Source: Bisporella sp. PMI_857
Taxonomy: Eukaryota > Ascomycota > Leotiomycetes > Helotiales > Helotiaceae
Reading direction: 5' to 3'
NCBI GenBank assembly: GCA_021307315.1
Contig: JAJSPD010000028.1
Coordinates: forward strand, 574,209 to 638,208
Length of the DNA: 64,000 nucleotides
Both the position numbers and the translations under genes were made by a program. Shown here one piece after another: positions 32,902 to 44,000 of this stretch (position 1 is its first letter; each line of letters starts with the position of its first letter). Below the pieces are notes generated by a model. It was not told where the DNA came from, did no database searches, and saw only the letters and a program-made list of their open reading frames with translations.

Positions 32902-33895
32902 ACTCGACAAGACAAGCTGGATGCACTCGAGGACTCTATACAGAGTTCTATTTGCGACTTTGGTCTTCACAGCGATCTAGTTCATTTCCTCATCCCCAGC
33001 AGGAATTCTCACAACATACTTCCCTCCTTCCGAAAGCCATCCATCAGATCGAAAGTCGCTGTGATATTCGACAATCGAGCAGATTCAAGACTCGTTCCCG
33101 TTATCCTCCACTTCTCCTCCATCCTTGGGCCAGACTGGCCCATCCTCCTCTTCACCACATCAACCTTTGGGACTGTATCGAAGACATTCCATCGAAAGAT
33201 TAAAGATGGATCTATCTAGCTTCGTGAACTGTCTAGCGCTGTCGACTTCGAGAATCATACGGATGTCTCTGCCTTTATGACAACGCCTCGGTTATGGAAC
33301 AGCTTGCGCCAGCAAAGCATGTCTTGCTCTTCCAGCTGGATAGCATTATCTGCTCAAATTCCCCCTTCGAAATAAACGACTACTTACAGTACGACTTGGT
33401 CGGCGCGCCCATACAAAACTTATTAGGCTGGGGACTGGGTTTCAACGGGGGATTGTCATTACGAAATCTAGACAAGACAATGCAAATCGTGCGCAACAAC
33501 AACTGGGCGGCTGAAGTAAAAGATTCTAAGGAGAAAGGGTTGGACAGCGTGCCTATATTACCAACAGGAACTAGTGATATTAATGTTATATTTCCCGGCT
33601 ACAGCAACTCGCCGAGAATACAATATGAGGACCAATGGTTCTTCAAGAAGTTTATGGAGCTTCCAGGTGCAATTTTACCGCCGCTGAATGTATCGAAAAC
33701 ATTTTCTGTGGAGTCATTGCCGTATGATACCCCTTTTGGTGTAAGGTTTTTCCCCAGCTGGTGAGTGGAAAGAATACTATCTGATAATTGTAGTACCACA
33801 AACCAGGCTATGCTACACCGGAGCAAAAAAAGCATTTGGATGAGTATTGTCCAGAGTATACCTTGGCGACCAGTCAGTCGATTATTGATGCATAA
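32902..33895 (+). pseudogene. Broken DUF5672 family gene
   Basis: The reading frame from 32905 encodes KVAVIFDNRADSRLVPVILH and then ILGPDWPILLF, the start of a DUF5672 domain. It meets an in-frame TAG at 33217 where homologues are expected to keep a sense codon (CAG to TAG is a plausible C-to-T change). The frame resumes as LRELSSAVDFENHTDVSAF, then loses one G after TTATGG at 33297. The rest of the domain continues in another frame: HVLLFQLDSIICS, DLVGAPIQNL, FNGGLSLRN, EDQWFFKKFMELPGA. A 46-nt intron (33761-33806, GTGAGT...ACCAG) precedes a last exon reading GYATPEQKKHLDEYCPEYTL, again out of phase by one. Three lesions together mean it is not functional. Family function is unknown; DUF5672 is glycosyltransferase-like in some annotations. 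Confidence 0.75.
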
Positions 33896-34326
33896 GCATT
33901 ATAGCAGTTTGAGTGAGATGATTTACCCTTGAATGAATCTCTTGTATATTTGGAGTATGGCGCCTGCATCATTGAGATTTTCTGTCGATGTGCTTTAACA
34001 CATTATCGAGTTTGTTCCACGACACTCGAAATGCTCTTTTGACCACTCTCTTTCTCCATCGCAACTCCACTATTCTCTAGGTGGCACTCATTGCCTTCAA
34101 AACAGCACATCTGGTAGTAAGTAACAATAGGCCCAATCTCATTTCTGCCACCACTCACTCTGCAAGACCCTCTAGATATTGCGAGTTGATGGCAAGTAAG
34201 TAATAAGTTTCCCCAGCAGAGTCAAGAAGTCATGTACAATGCTAGCAAGAATTTTATAGTATTTAATTGAAACATTATCGAGATGAGAAGCATATTAATA
34301 TAATAATGAAGTGCTTTGCGTGAAGC

Positions 34327-34859
34327 TTGCTAAATACGTGGGCCTCAAAACCTTACTATTGTTCAAGCACAACATGGGGGTTGACCTACGTGAACAGAAA
34401 CATACTCAACCGAAGAGACTCAATTCCAAGGATCGCCTCCCCCGTCGAAGTTGGAGTTGTTTTTCAAGGTCCTCAGCTCAACTCTGAATATCGTAATAGT
34501 CCTCTTAATCTTCACAATCTACACATTGTTGGCGAACACTGGCCGTCGCTACGCCAACACCACGATTTCTGGTTTGAGAAGAGTGACCTCATCGATTTTC
34601 TCCGCTACAGCAAGCCAATCGCCGAATCATTCCGTCTCACAGCCCTTCTCAACCTCTTCGCATCCGCCGCGTACTGGGTTGTTATTATTATTATTTTCAG
34701 ACACGACCAGGACCGTTTACGGGGCCTGGACTAATGTGTTCACCACGCACTGCTCCTGTAGTGAACGCCATTACCTTTACGATCTTTTGGCTCAAGTTTT
34801 ACGACCCTGCTCTAGACCTCGCCAAAGTTATTACTTCTACTAATAAAGTACATCGAAAC
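34327..34859 (+). pseudogene. Relic of an unidentified membrane protein gene
   Basis: Coding-like peptide strings appear in successive frames: KVLSSTLNIVIVLLIFTIYT (hydrophobic), then ESFRLTALLNLFASAAYW, then RTVYGAWTNVF, and finally NAITFTIFWLKFYDPALDLA to a stop near 34859. Between the last two, the string HALLLVVNAI is recovered if one G is supplied near 34757. This is the same kind of single-base loss as in the adjacent P450 and DUF5672 relics. I do not recognise the family; several hydrophobic helices suggest a membrane protein. Confidence 0.5.
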
Positions 34860-36394
34860 GGTATATAGCACAGAAAATAATTTGTTCACTTTTTGTGTAG
34901 TCACATTTAGCAATATAATTGACCGGCTGATATATGTACAGTAATAAATTAAATTACAAATTAAAAAAGGGGTAGTAATTCTTGAATAATTAATAGTTAT
35001 CTAGTGTTATTATTACATCTTATCAAAATCAATAACCCCGCGTTTCCGGCTTTACTAATTAATTGCACAACAGTTATATATAATTGATATTTAACCAGAT
35101 TCAATTACTTTGTTAATAGTTACAGTATAAAATCGATCTATAACACTGTAGTACAAAGAAAGGGGAAATGAGCAATTAGACTTCGGTTAGAGCTCTTATA
35201 TCGAGATTATAAAACCTATAGCCATTTCAGCTTCAGCTTTATTTTCGCCTTCGTTTGTTGTAGCTCTATACAATCTGGCTCATTGTATACGATCATTTAA
35301 TGTAGCAAGCTTAGGTAACGATTTTAAGTAGTGGTAATTTCGTAACTTAGCAACATATTCCGTGAAAAAGTAGCATTGCAGCTTCGGTTTCAAGATCCAA
35401 AGGTATTGTATGCTAATTAACCTACCAAGTTGGCTACAGAGTGAGGAAAACTGGGCTATCTACCTGGTCTGGAGTAGCTAAAGACTCAGATGTGGAAAGA
35501 GCGATTGTGCTTTAAAGATGGGATTTGAGTTCTTTGAAGTATTTTTTTAAGAATAAAGATCTGAGACTTGACAAATTATGTACTTAACTTGACATTTAAA
35601 GTTAGTTTGTACAATAATCTAACTCGACCAAAGCTAAAGGTTAAATATAAGAAATTATTCAAATGCGTAAAGCACCGAAAAAAAAACTCTACTTTTTTAA
35701 ACTCGTTGCTACACCCACCTTCGCATACATGACAATACGTCCCCATCCCTCCCCCCCCGCCTAGAATAATAACCTATCTATTACGCTATATCTACTAAGC
35801 TTGATGATTTTTGCAAATAGTTAATAATTAATTTAGCAGATCTGGGTAGTGTGCCAAGCTTAAGCTTCGCACAAGAAGACAGGCAGGCTATAGAGCATCA
35901 TGACCAATGAGGATACAGTGTGCAAAGATCTACTATTGGCAAACATTCAATTTATCCGCCTGCTATTTTTGGGTTATTGGTAGGAAGGGATGGGTGTTGC
36001 TTTTGTGGGCAGATTTGAAGCTGAAGAGCCTTTGATCCTCTAGACGCCACTCCTTCCTACTCGTGCGACTTGAACCTCAGGTCATCAGATCGGCTTAATT
36101 ATATAGAAATAAAATCTGCATACACCTATATTCAGGACAGTGGGATAGCTGCTCCTTCTCTCTCAAAAAACTCCTCCTTCTCTAAGCCCCTCTAGGCACT
36201 AGGAATATCGAGAGATGGAGCGTTCTGCCTCAAATAATCTGCCCGCCTTGGCAATGCGCAGAGATCATATAAAACACATCCCGAGAATGATTCACTTTTC
36301 AAGTCTGATTTAATGCGCTAAGTTTCCCTCTCTTCAAATCTCGTCATTTTTTCCACGCTTTTCATTTCTTTCAGTCCATTTTCCACTTGCAGAA
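34860..36394. other. AT-rich intergenic region with repeat relics
   Basis: About 1.5 kb, AT-rich and TpA-rich to ~35.9 kb, with no coding frame. It holds one diverged copy of the 5S-like dispersed repeat (about 35433-35545) and a C-run near 35750. The final 130 nt contain a TATA-like element (CATATAAAAC, about 36265) suited to the secreted-protein gene that follows. Confidence 0.5.
35433..35545 (+). repeat. 5S-rRNA-like dispersed repeat, copy 1 (no intact head)
   Basis: Matches the copies at 42.1 and 48.4 kb over the middle (GAGGAAAACTGGGCTATCTA, then GTCTGGAGTAGCTA) and the tail (GCGATTGTGCTTTAAAGAT, TTTGAGTTCTTTGAAG). The first ~14 nt (ACATACGACCATAG in other copies) are degenerate here. 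Differences are largely transitions. Confidence 0.6.
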
Positions 36395-37051
36395 ATGCGG
36401 CCCCGGATCCTTCCAGTGGTGCTCCTCCTATCTACTATCGTGGAAGCTGGAATGGTGGACGCTCGCGCCGTTACTCAACCAGAGGTTCAAGTTAGAGGCC
36501 AAGTAGAAGGATCAGCAGAAACAGGGCACTATTACAGACGGGATTTTTTCAGCTCAGTCGAAAAACTTCTTGGCCCAACTTCAAAATTGAAGCAGCCGAG
36601 CAGTGCATCTCCAGCTGCAGACCCGGAATCAAACTCCCCAAGTTCATCATCCACTGGCTTTCTTGATTCTTATTTCAGCAAAGAAAATATTTCTGGTCTC
36701 ATTGGGAAATTCCTCGGCAGAAAAAAGAAGTCAAGCAACCGCCTAACTCCAAGTCCAGATAAATCTACTCCGGTGTCTGACTCTCTGAGTCCAGTATCCA
36801 GGGAGCCTGTATCGATTAGCAAGTTAGTAGATGACAAACTTCTACAAACCCATGCACCTGTTCCTACAATTTTTTCGGATCTAGCAACAACTCAGCAGCC
36901 TGTTGCTCCTAAGCTTAATGATAGTGAAGCTGGCGAAATCGTCAAGAGGGCAAGGCAAAAAAACTGCAAAGACAGAGCTGGCTATGAAACTGAAAATATA
37001 TCGCCGGACATCACTGGCAAAGGTCCTTATACCCAAGCATGTTACCATTAA
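36395..37051 (+). CDS. Predicted secreted protein, unknown function
   Basis: Single-exon 218-aa frame starting MRPRILPVVLLLSTIVEAGM, a clear signal peptide with cleavage near residue 19-24. Dibasic sites occur (YYRR|DFF near 49 and IVKRAR near 186). The middle is serine/proline-rich and probably disordered. Two cysteines sit at the C-terminus (NCKDRAGYE and QACYH). A TATA-like box lies ~125 nt upstream. A GTAAGC donor-like site lies just after the stop at 37055, and a short open segment with two cysteines (FACSTCDMGYGG) follows at ~37135, so a spliced longer C-terminus cannot be excluded. It could be an effector-like or processed secreted peptide; the family is not recognised. Confidence 0.6.
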   Translation: MRPRILPVVLLLSTIVEAGMVDARAVTQPEVQVRGQVEGSAETGHYYRRDFFSSVEKLLGPTSKLKQPSSASPAADPESNSPSSSSTGFLDSYFSKENISGLIGKFLGRKKKSSNRLTPSPDKSTPVSDSLSPVSREPVSISKLVDDKLLQTHAPVPTIFSDLATTQQPVAPKLNDSEAGEIVKRARQKNCKDRAGYETENISPDITGKGPYTQACYH

Positions 37052-37560
37052 CGGTAAGCCAACTTCTTCTGCTCCATGGATTCGACGCCAAGATAAATTT
37101 AGCATATACTAACAAGCAATTTCATGATACAGGACTACGCGGCTTTTGCTCAGTTTGCCTGTAGCACCTGCGATATGGGTTATGGCGGGACATCTCTATG
37201 ATAGGGTAAAGGGAAGTCGTTTGAATTGACGGCATCGAGTGAGGGGAGTGTTTGGAGACAATGGTGAATTGGCTTTTAAGGAAGGTGTGGATTGCAAAGG
37301 TTGGCTGATTTGATAAATTTTTGTTCAGTTCGGGAAGGGTTACAATAAGATTTACATAACGGAAGGAGCCCATTTAGACTGTTGACATTCCAATACTTTG
37401 AATATCACCAGACAATCTCCCTAACTAATAGTCCCCAATCCCCCCTTCCACCTTCTCCAGCGCATCTTCGTATTTCACCTATCCCCATCTCTATCACCCG
37501 GCTGCCCCCGTATTCGCTATAACTTGCTTTGGCTTTTTATACTGCACCTTTGGCATATAA

Positions 37561-39805
37561 TTAGTACAATTGTCCTATCATGACTTCTTTATGCTGGCTA
37601 GGTGAATAGTCCGGCTGAAAAACTATTTCAACTTCACCGGAGCTTTGCACCGCATTTTCAGGACTAGATACACCAGCAGTGATCACTCTGCTTGTTGCTC
37701 GAATACGAACTGGCTCTTTGAAGGCTTTATAACCGCCTATACCGGCCGAAGTATTTTTCAGAGCAACAGCTGGTGGCGTCGATTTGATAGTCAAGGTTAT
37801 CAAGTCACTTAGCGAGCTCCAGGTCGTCGATGTCTCCCGAGTGTAAATGACCCAGCCAATATGAACGACAGCGATGATAACATGTGCGAATAAGAGTGCC
37901 AACGCAAAATAGTACGAGTCGCTTTCAGCCCAGTAGCCCATACCCGTAACTGTCATTAACCACTTCATCTTAGTCGTGTTGCTGGTATTGCCTGCAACAT
38001 TGTATGCCAGAGGCAATACATAAGAGCCACTAATGATAGAACTATAATCCGTGTCGGCATCTGGTGAAAGAAGATCGATAAAGTTAAAGGGGTCTAATAG
38101 GCCCACATTTTCTTCGTACCTCACCCGAGACATACCATTCACGATGAGGGTTGAAACTACGGTCTCAATAACAATTCGCACAGCATCCCACTTACTAACA
38201 GTTCTAGTGCTATTGTATAAGCCGAGGTTGCCGAGGAGAAATGACAAACTATTCCTCGCAGTAAAGTTTCCCTGCTGTGGCGTAAGGGCGCTAAGCAAGT
38301 CCATTCCCAACTGCACCGGCTGCGCATCAGCGATATCGCGAGCGATGTAAGGCAGGTTGGTTTTATCCTGGGCAGCTGCGGGTTTGAGGATATTCCCGCC
38401 CATCCAATTTGCATCAATAGCGCAGCTAACTAATACATTAACCGTGGCGTTAGGAAGTGGGATTAGGACAGCCAGATATGCGCTAGAGTATGTGAAATCT
38501 GCAAATCTTGATATATTTAACGACTTCTCTGGCTCTTCCAGCCATTTGGACAAAATTTGCGAGTCATTAAAGTTGGTTGTAGGAAATGTCTACAAGTGTT
38601 AGTTTTTTTCCCTATCCATAGTGATATTCTGCTACTGCTTCCTTACTTTATTAGACACATGAGAGAATGGCATAGATGAGTTGACAATGCAACCCACTTT
38701 GACAAAAGGCAATTGGCTTTTTATATATACGTTCGATCCAAGTTTGTTTCGATACCGAAGATTTGCCCATGTAAAGAATTTTGCTGACCTAACCCTGGAA
38801 TTGGCCACTGCGTTTATCCAGGTATCCTCCAAGGCTTTCGAATAGAGACAGGCCGGTAGATTTACTCCAGTTGCAGAAACATAAGCTTCGTGGATGTCTA
38901 GCGTGATGGTTTGCTTTAATCTCCCCTGGATAGGCACAGACACATCAACGGAGTTTAGGTTGCTTTCCCAGCCCCAAGACAAAAAGGAAGTAAGGATAGA
39001 CTGGTAGCCCCACCAAGTGCAACTGGACATATTCATTGGCTGCGACTCAAAATGAACCTCACTTGGCGAGAGGCAGTGAGATCCTCCAATAGAGCTCCCA
39101 TCTAATTTTAATGGCCAAATTGACTCATTTGTCCCTACCATAGAGAAAGTGGCTCTTCCAGCAACCCAGTTATCGCGCGTCTTAGGTATCATCAGTAGCG
39201 CAGAGGAGGGCCCGGCTAATACAGCCAGTAGAGTGAAGAGTACCACAAGCAGAGTCACCCATGCTTTTCTCCAAGAGAGTTTTAATACGCCAAATACGAA
39301 CTCGGGTGAGATGAGATAAGTGACATTGACAAAACGGGTCTTGGCGGTTAAAATGCCGAAAGGCAAGCCAGTCGAACTGTAGAGCAGTTCATATCTCAAG
39401 ACATCCATCAGAACAGTCGATAGAGAAGCAATAATGAAGAGCTCCTATGTGCGAAGAATGCTATGTTAGCTGCGTCTATGCAAGTTATTATAAGAAAAAC
39501 CCGTGGTAAGCACTCACGTGGAGCTTGGAAGCGACTTGGAGACCTAGGCCGTAGAAGCTTTGCCATTTCCCATTGTTAAGGCCTGGAATTTCCGTTCCGA
39601 AGAAATATTTGGCAAGATTTAAAACAGCGAGAGCAACAGTTGCAAAGATAGGGATAATGTGAATGGCACATTTCCGGAGTATTCGCAATTTATCAGGAGC
39701 ATGGGCTATAATTTTCGGGGATTCTTTTTCAGAGAGGCGCGACATCTTTGGTACCAGCCTTTTGATCAGAAGGCGCAGCCTTCCAGACGTGAATCTTAAC
39801 AACAT
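37561..39805 (-). CDS. Large fungal membrane protein of unknown function
   Basis: Three exons (39805-39518, 39444-38647, 38589-37561) joined by introns of 73 nt (GTGAGT...ACATAG) and 57 nt (GTAAGG...ACTAAC...TTGTAG), both phase 0, give about 704 aa. The architecture is that of a widespread Pezizomycotina family with no assigned role: N-terminal helices (HIIPIFATVALAVLNLAKYFF, GTEIPGLNNGKW), KLHELFIIASLSTVLMDVLRYEL, TGLPFGILTAKTRF, a helix at VTLLVVLFTLLAVLAGPSSALLMIP, a long extracellular-like region with many N-x-S/T sites and a few cysteines, and a last helix (YYFALALLFAHVIIAVVHIGWV) with a cytosolic tail. The start is uncertain: the frame is open upstream to an ATTATAG acceptor-like site near 39869, so a 5' exon may exist. 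Confidence 0.75.
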
Positions 39806-39965
39806 GTCTAAATTTTTGTATCCAACTGTTATTCCTTCTTGTGTCTCCAAGTAACTGGCGAAAAGCAACTATAATCGGGTATTAACAGATTGGAATAATG
39901 ATAGGGATTAGAATGGCTTCTGAGGGCCTTCGAGAAAAGTAGCTGTTGTTGAGTATCTTGTATAA

Positions 39966-40062
39966 CTTGCAGAATCAGCTCGATACGCCTTAGCATGGTG
40001 TAACAAGCCACAAGCCACAGAATCAGCGCGATACGCTTTAGCAAAGTGAGACAAGCCGAAAG
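39966..40062. repeat. Diverged 48-nt tandem duplication
   Basis: Two adjacent units beginning CAGAATCAGCTCGATACGCC (39969) and CAGAATCAGCGCGATACGCT (40017) differ at about ten positions, several of them transitions. The unit is a multiple of three and open on the minus strand, upstream of the membrane-protein gene, so it might belong to a missed 5' exon. Confidence 0.6.
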
Positions 40063-40267
40063 CCTATGTTTGAGTATTGTTAGGAGTTTTAATGTCTATT
40101 AATAGAAATTACGCTAAAAAGGAATTATAAGAAATTTAGGATGTTTTGTATGTATCTATTATGAGGGTATTTTCTAAAGAATTCAGTGAAACCATGCATT
40201 AGATTCTGAAATGTTTCGAAGGAATCGATTTCTAGATGTTTTTACACTAAGATACCAGATGCTCCAT

Positions 40268-41571
40268 TCATCTACTGCCGTGATATATAGACTGGGCCAA
40301 CTGGTGGTGCTCAAAATCCAATTTGACTGGATCTTTATCTTCAAACGCCATGCTCCATGTCGAGCGAGCCTCGTCTGCCGTCGTATTTCTTGCAGACCTT
40401 AGCCCCACATGCTGGACCTGTATCGGATACAGCGAGAACCGTGTTAAATGCTTTTCTCTAGCATAACCATCGATCAGCAAATCGACCTGGCCATGGTCCT
40501 TCGCAGTAAGAAATTCTGTGAGTCCAGGGATCTGCTCCCGGGGAAACACTAGAGCTTGCGAGCAGCACCCGAAGTTTTGTGCGAATACTCCAGGCCTAGG
40601 AGGGATTATATTCGCCTTGCCAGCCTGAAAGAAATAGATAACAAATGAGGGAACGATCAGGATGCAGATGACAGCCAGGGATGCATTACTGATGAATGCA
40701 GGCGTAGAAAGCATCCAGAGAGGCAACACTCTTGCCAGAAATAAAATGACAACCCCAATACCCAGACATATCTTAAACTCATTATTCTCGCCGATTTTGA
40801 TAGATGCCCAGCCAATCGATCGTTCCTGATTAAATAAGCGCAAGTAAATCCAGTCGTACGGGTCTTTTCTTATCTTGGCTAGGCTCTCGCGGGTCTTTAC
40901 CAGCCACCCATCCGCGGCAAGTATATCATCCTCGAGCATGAGGATGAAGGGTGTTCCTTTGCCGTAGCAGTGTTGCAGACCGTGGACATAATCAGCAACA
41001 CCTTTAGTTAAGAAATCTCCCTCTCGCTCAAGCTGCTGTAGGCGCGAAAAGGCTTTATCGTCTCTTGGAACAGAATACACTTCGTCCACCGCTTGTCGTA
41101 CCCATGGCATATGATAGGAGGGGTGCACGGTAGGATCTGTGTTGACGAAGAAGACGGATATATAGATATCTTTGCGCTCTTCCGGCAATAATCCTTTAAG
41201 AAGGCTTGCGATTGAGTCCTAAATGATCATTAGAGCCCCCTTGATTCCCTGGATTATGCAGTGTGGCTCACATCAACATATTGCTGTTCGTCCCGCTTTG
41301 TAGTCGCAAAGTGAACGCATATACTAGATCTTTTGCTACCCTTTACGGCATTTGCTAGCTTCTGCTGATCATGTTGGTGGATAAACTCTGCAACTTGCTT
41401 CATCCTGAAATTAGTGTAATGTCGCACAAAAGCCCTGTTCGGATCGTAGAATATGCTGCCTGGGTCGCGAAAGAAATGCGCTTTACCATAGATAATTAAG
41501 AAAGTGAAGATGGTGACCCAAGCAATGAGCAGCCTCACGAGAGGTGTTCTTGTAAAATTCAAAAGAGGCAT
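40268..41571 (-). CDS. PGAP4-like (TMEM246) Golgi glycosyltransferase
   Basis: Two exons, 41571-41272 and 41218-40268, split by a 53-nt intron (GTGAGC donor, CTAATGATC branch, TTTAG acceptor), phase 0, give about 416 aa. A type II anchor lies near residues 11-28 (LLIAWVTIFTFLIIYG). The catalytic-type motif LMLEDDILA (LEDD at about 195-198) follows an HGLQHCYGKG block. Two closely spaced internal helices (CLGIGVVILFLARVLPLWML and LAVICILIVPSFVIYFF) interrupt the fold, a feature of PGAP4. The C-terminal half has FAQNFGCCSQALVFPREQIPG, VDLLIDGYA and YPIQVQHVGLRSAR. Family knowledge: human PGAP4 adds GalNAc to GPI anchors in the Golgi; fungal relatives are uncharacterised and the donor sugar here is unknown. 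Confidence 0.8.
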
Positions 41572-42671
41572 CTTATAATGATGAGTTATCCGGTAAACTT
41601 ATGCAGCTTTCTAGTTTCCCCAGGAAAATGGAGATTTGTTACTATTTTGTGTCTCACTTTCTTACCAGTCAGAACGTTCAAAGAGTAGTTCTTTTCTTTT
41701 CTCTTTTTTTTTGTTTTGGCGCTTTTGCCACAACAACATCCTTCAATCAAAACTTAGTTCAGTGTAAACTTCAGGTCGAATTATATCACGTTCATAATTT
41801 GTAGGGTTGTGTTTTAAGAGGGAGGGAGAGGTTTCAATGGATACGGGTAATTTTGGAGGGAAGCAATTGAATGAGGAAACCCTTCTAACCTTAAGGTTAA
41901 CAATGTCTTAGTGAATTTGGAGTTGCTAAAGTACAAATTGTATTTAACAAAGTAACAACAAAAGCAGAGTCAGCAACTAAAAAGCAGCGTAGCCAAGTCG
42001 GGATAGCAAATCGTCGCCGAGACCGGGAGAAATCTTGGTTACAAGATCCATAGAACCAACCAATCACTAGGTCGCGATCTTGGGTCTACAACCTTGGATC
42101 TTGATACGCAGGTATAGATTTTAAAAAGGTCCCGCATGTCACATACGACCATAGACTGAGGAGAACTGGACTATCTCCTCTGTCTGGAGTAACTATAGCC
42201 TCACGTGTGTGAGAAAGTGATCGTGTTCCAAGATCATATAATAATTAGGGATATCGATCCAGTGTGAACATTTAGACGATTTGTAACTTTGGAATGTGTA
42301 TACTTTTGGTACAGGAAACAGGATAGGCAACATCAAATCATTTTTGCAAGATTCGATGTTATGTAGAAAACATATGGATGGTGGGCTCTCTCATACAAGG
42401 GCTCATAAAAAAGTATGCGATGAAAACTAGACATTAGATGAACTAGGAAATGGAAAATATCAAGTAGAGGCAATATGGTTATGTGACCAATATCTGGGAG
42501 TGATATATTCATTGTATAGATATAAAATATAGAGAGCGCTTCCAGCACAGGACACATGAACCACATCATCTATATGTAGCTACCCTCGCGCATCAAGCAA
42601 GATCTATATCGGTTTTAATGAATTTCTTGCCTAATATAGTGATGTATTGAGGCTGGCGACGACGTCGTGGA
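41572..42671. other. Intergenic region with a 5S-like repeat
   Basis: No gene. Upstream part holds the PGAP4-like promoter and a pyrimidine run (41691-41712). The stretch 42140-42260 is a dispersed repeat (separate entry). Preceding it, short inverted segments around CTTGG/CCAAG recur at 42030-42110. Confidence 0.45.
42140..42260 (+). repeat. 5S-rRNA-like dispersed repeat, copy 2 (best head)
   Basis: Begins ACATACGACCATAG (42141-42154), identical to the 5' end of fungal 5S rRNA as I know it, followed by a GGAGAACTGGaCTATCtC segment that also fits the 5S helix region. After ~50 nt it departs from 5S and shares a private tail (GAAAGTGATCGTG...) with copies 1 and 3. It lacks the 5S 3' half, so it is not a functional 5S gene. 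Confidence 0.65.
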
Positions 42672-43319
42672 CTAATCATCCTTAACATGTAATCCATGCT
42701 CTGCATACTGCTTCTCCATTCCAGGTAAGACAAATATACCATCCTCGGTCATGCTCTGCCCAGGGTTATACTTCGATTCATCAATAATCTCGAAATCCGC
42801 TTCGTCAATTGACCCAGTAAGTTCAGCGGCAGCAAAGAATGGAACTCTCAAAGTCTTCCATCCAAAGACGTCGGGGTCATCGTCTTCAACAATTTCTTCC
42901 GTCCGTTTGTCCTCGTCATCCTCCTTGAACCACCAGTGCGCCACCAAGATGTTGTTCTCTCTCAAGCCGCGTTCGTCCAAGACTGCAAATGTTTTGCGGG
43001 ACATGACACATTCAGGCTTATCCCATGAGGAGGATTCCTTGTCATATCGCTCCCAGAATAAGGCACCTAGCTCGGCAATCGAGGCTCCGAGAAAGCCAGT
43101 ATCGAAGTCCTCGACTGGGCGTTTCGTTGGAAGATCAAGCTCACCTTGTTCACGGTCTCTCACAAGACTCCACAAATTCTCCACTCGGAAACCTCTTATG
43201 AACTGGGGGGGTAGGATTTTGTCAATGTCCTATTTAATATGTTAATCGAATTGCTACGTCGGTTGGGTCGGTCGCGATCCACTCACACTTCCCGAGACCT
43301 TGACGGTCGAAAACAGCAT
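42672..43319 (-). CDS. Unknown acidic 196-aa protein
   Basis: Two exons, 43319-43287 (11 codons, MLFSTVKVSGS) and 43229-42672, with a 57-nt intron (GTGAGT...TAACATATTAAATAG). The joined frame reads SGSDIDKILPPQFIRGFRVENLW. The protein is rich in Asp/Glu, has no signal peptide or membrane segment, and contains WDKPECVMSRKTFAVLDERG, VAHWWFKEDD and TLRVPFFAAAELTGS blocks. I do not recognise the family. The short first exon is supported by perfect splice consensus and an intact phase. Only ~680 nt separate it from the divergent AIM6-like gene. Confidence 0.65.
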
Positions 43320-44000
43320 TATATACGGCATAGCAACCGATGGCGTTTAGTCGTATTCTTGATTAAGGGAAAGCCGGGCGCCAAGGCTCGCTGGGGAAAA
43401 TATGGGACAGTTCCCGAAGTCAGCTGACCACTGATTTTGGTTTAGGGGGGTGGGGGTTAATGCGAAAAGGCGGCAATTGGGTACTAACCGCATGAAATAA
43501 CCAACAGAGGTGGAAAACCTAAATCTTGCTTCGCCTACCACACAGCCACAAGTATCTTTCGCATATCTGACTACGCCGTAACAATCCATTCGACATATTC
43601 TCAGCACAGCGGTGTATATAGCGCATATTGGTCAAAGTTCCGCGGGTGAAAATGGGAACGAAAAGATTAATCCTTCAGGAACCCATCGAAAGGAAGATCC
43701 CAAAAGTTCCGCATTTTTAAAGACAGTTCCTTTAGGGTGTTGAAATGATGGAGGATTAAAAGGCTGGGCTCTAAACTCGGAGGCTTTGCATAAGGAGCAC
43801 GAAGAAGAGGGTGCATGAAGAAAAAGCGCGATTTGCGAGATCTCAAATTTACTCATCCTTGAAATAGCAGTTACTTCCCTTTCAAATTGTTATGGTTTAT
43901 GAAATCTCTAATTTATTTGACATATAAATGTTATTCCGTACCAACGTATCCAATTTTCCACATTAGTGTCTTGCAAAACACTCCACACAATAAAGCAGTG
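43320..44000. promoter_or_regulatory. Divergent promoter region
   Basis: 681 nt between the divergent unknown gene and the AIM6-like gene. No coding frame is convincing. A near-repeat of GGAACTTT-type segments (about 43636 and 43699, FGTTCCGC/AAGTTCCGC) occurs, roughly 65 nt apart. Confidence 0.4.

Noticed and set aside
42140..42260. Functional 5S rRNA gene
   Set aside because: Only the 5' part resembles 5S; the 3' half with its conserved GGGTGGGTGACCACC-type segment is absent and the tail is shared with other repeats.
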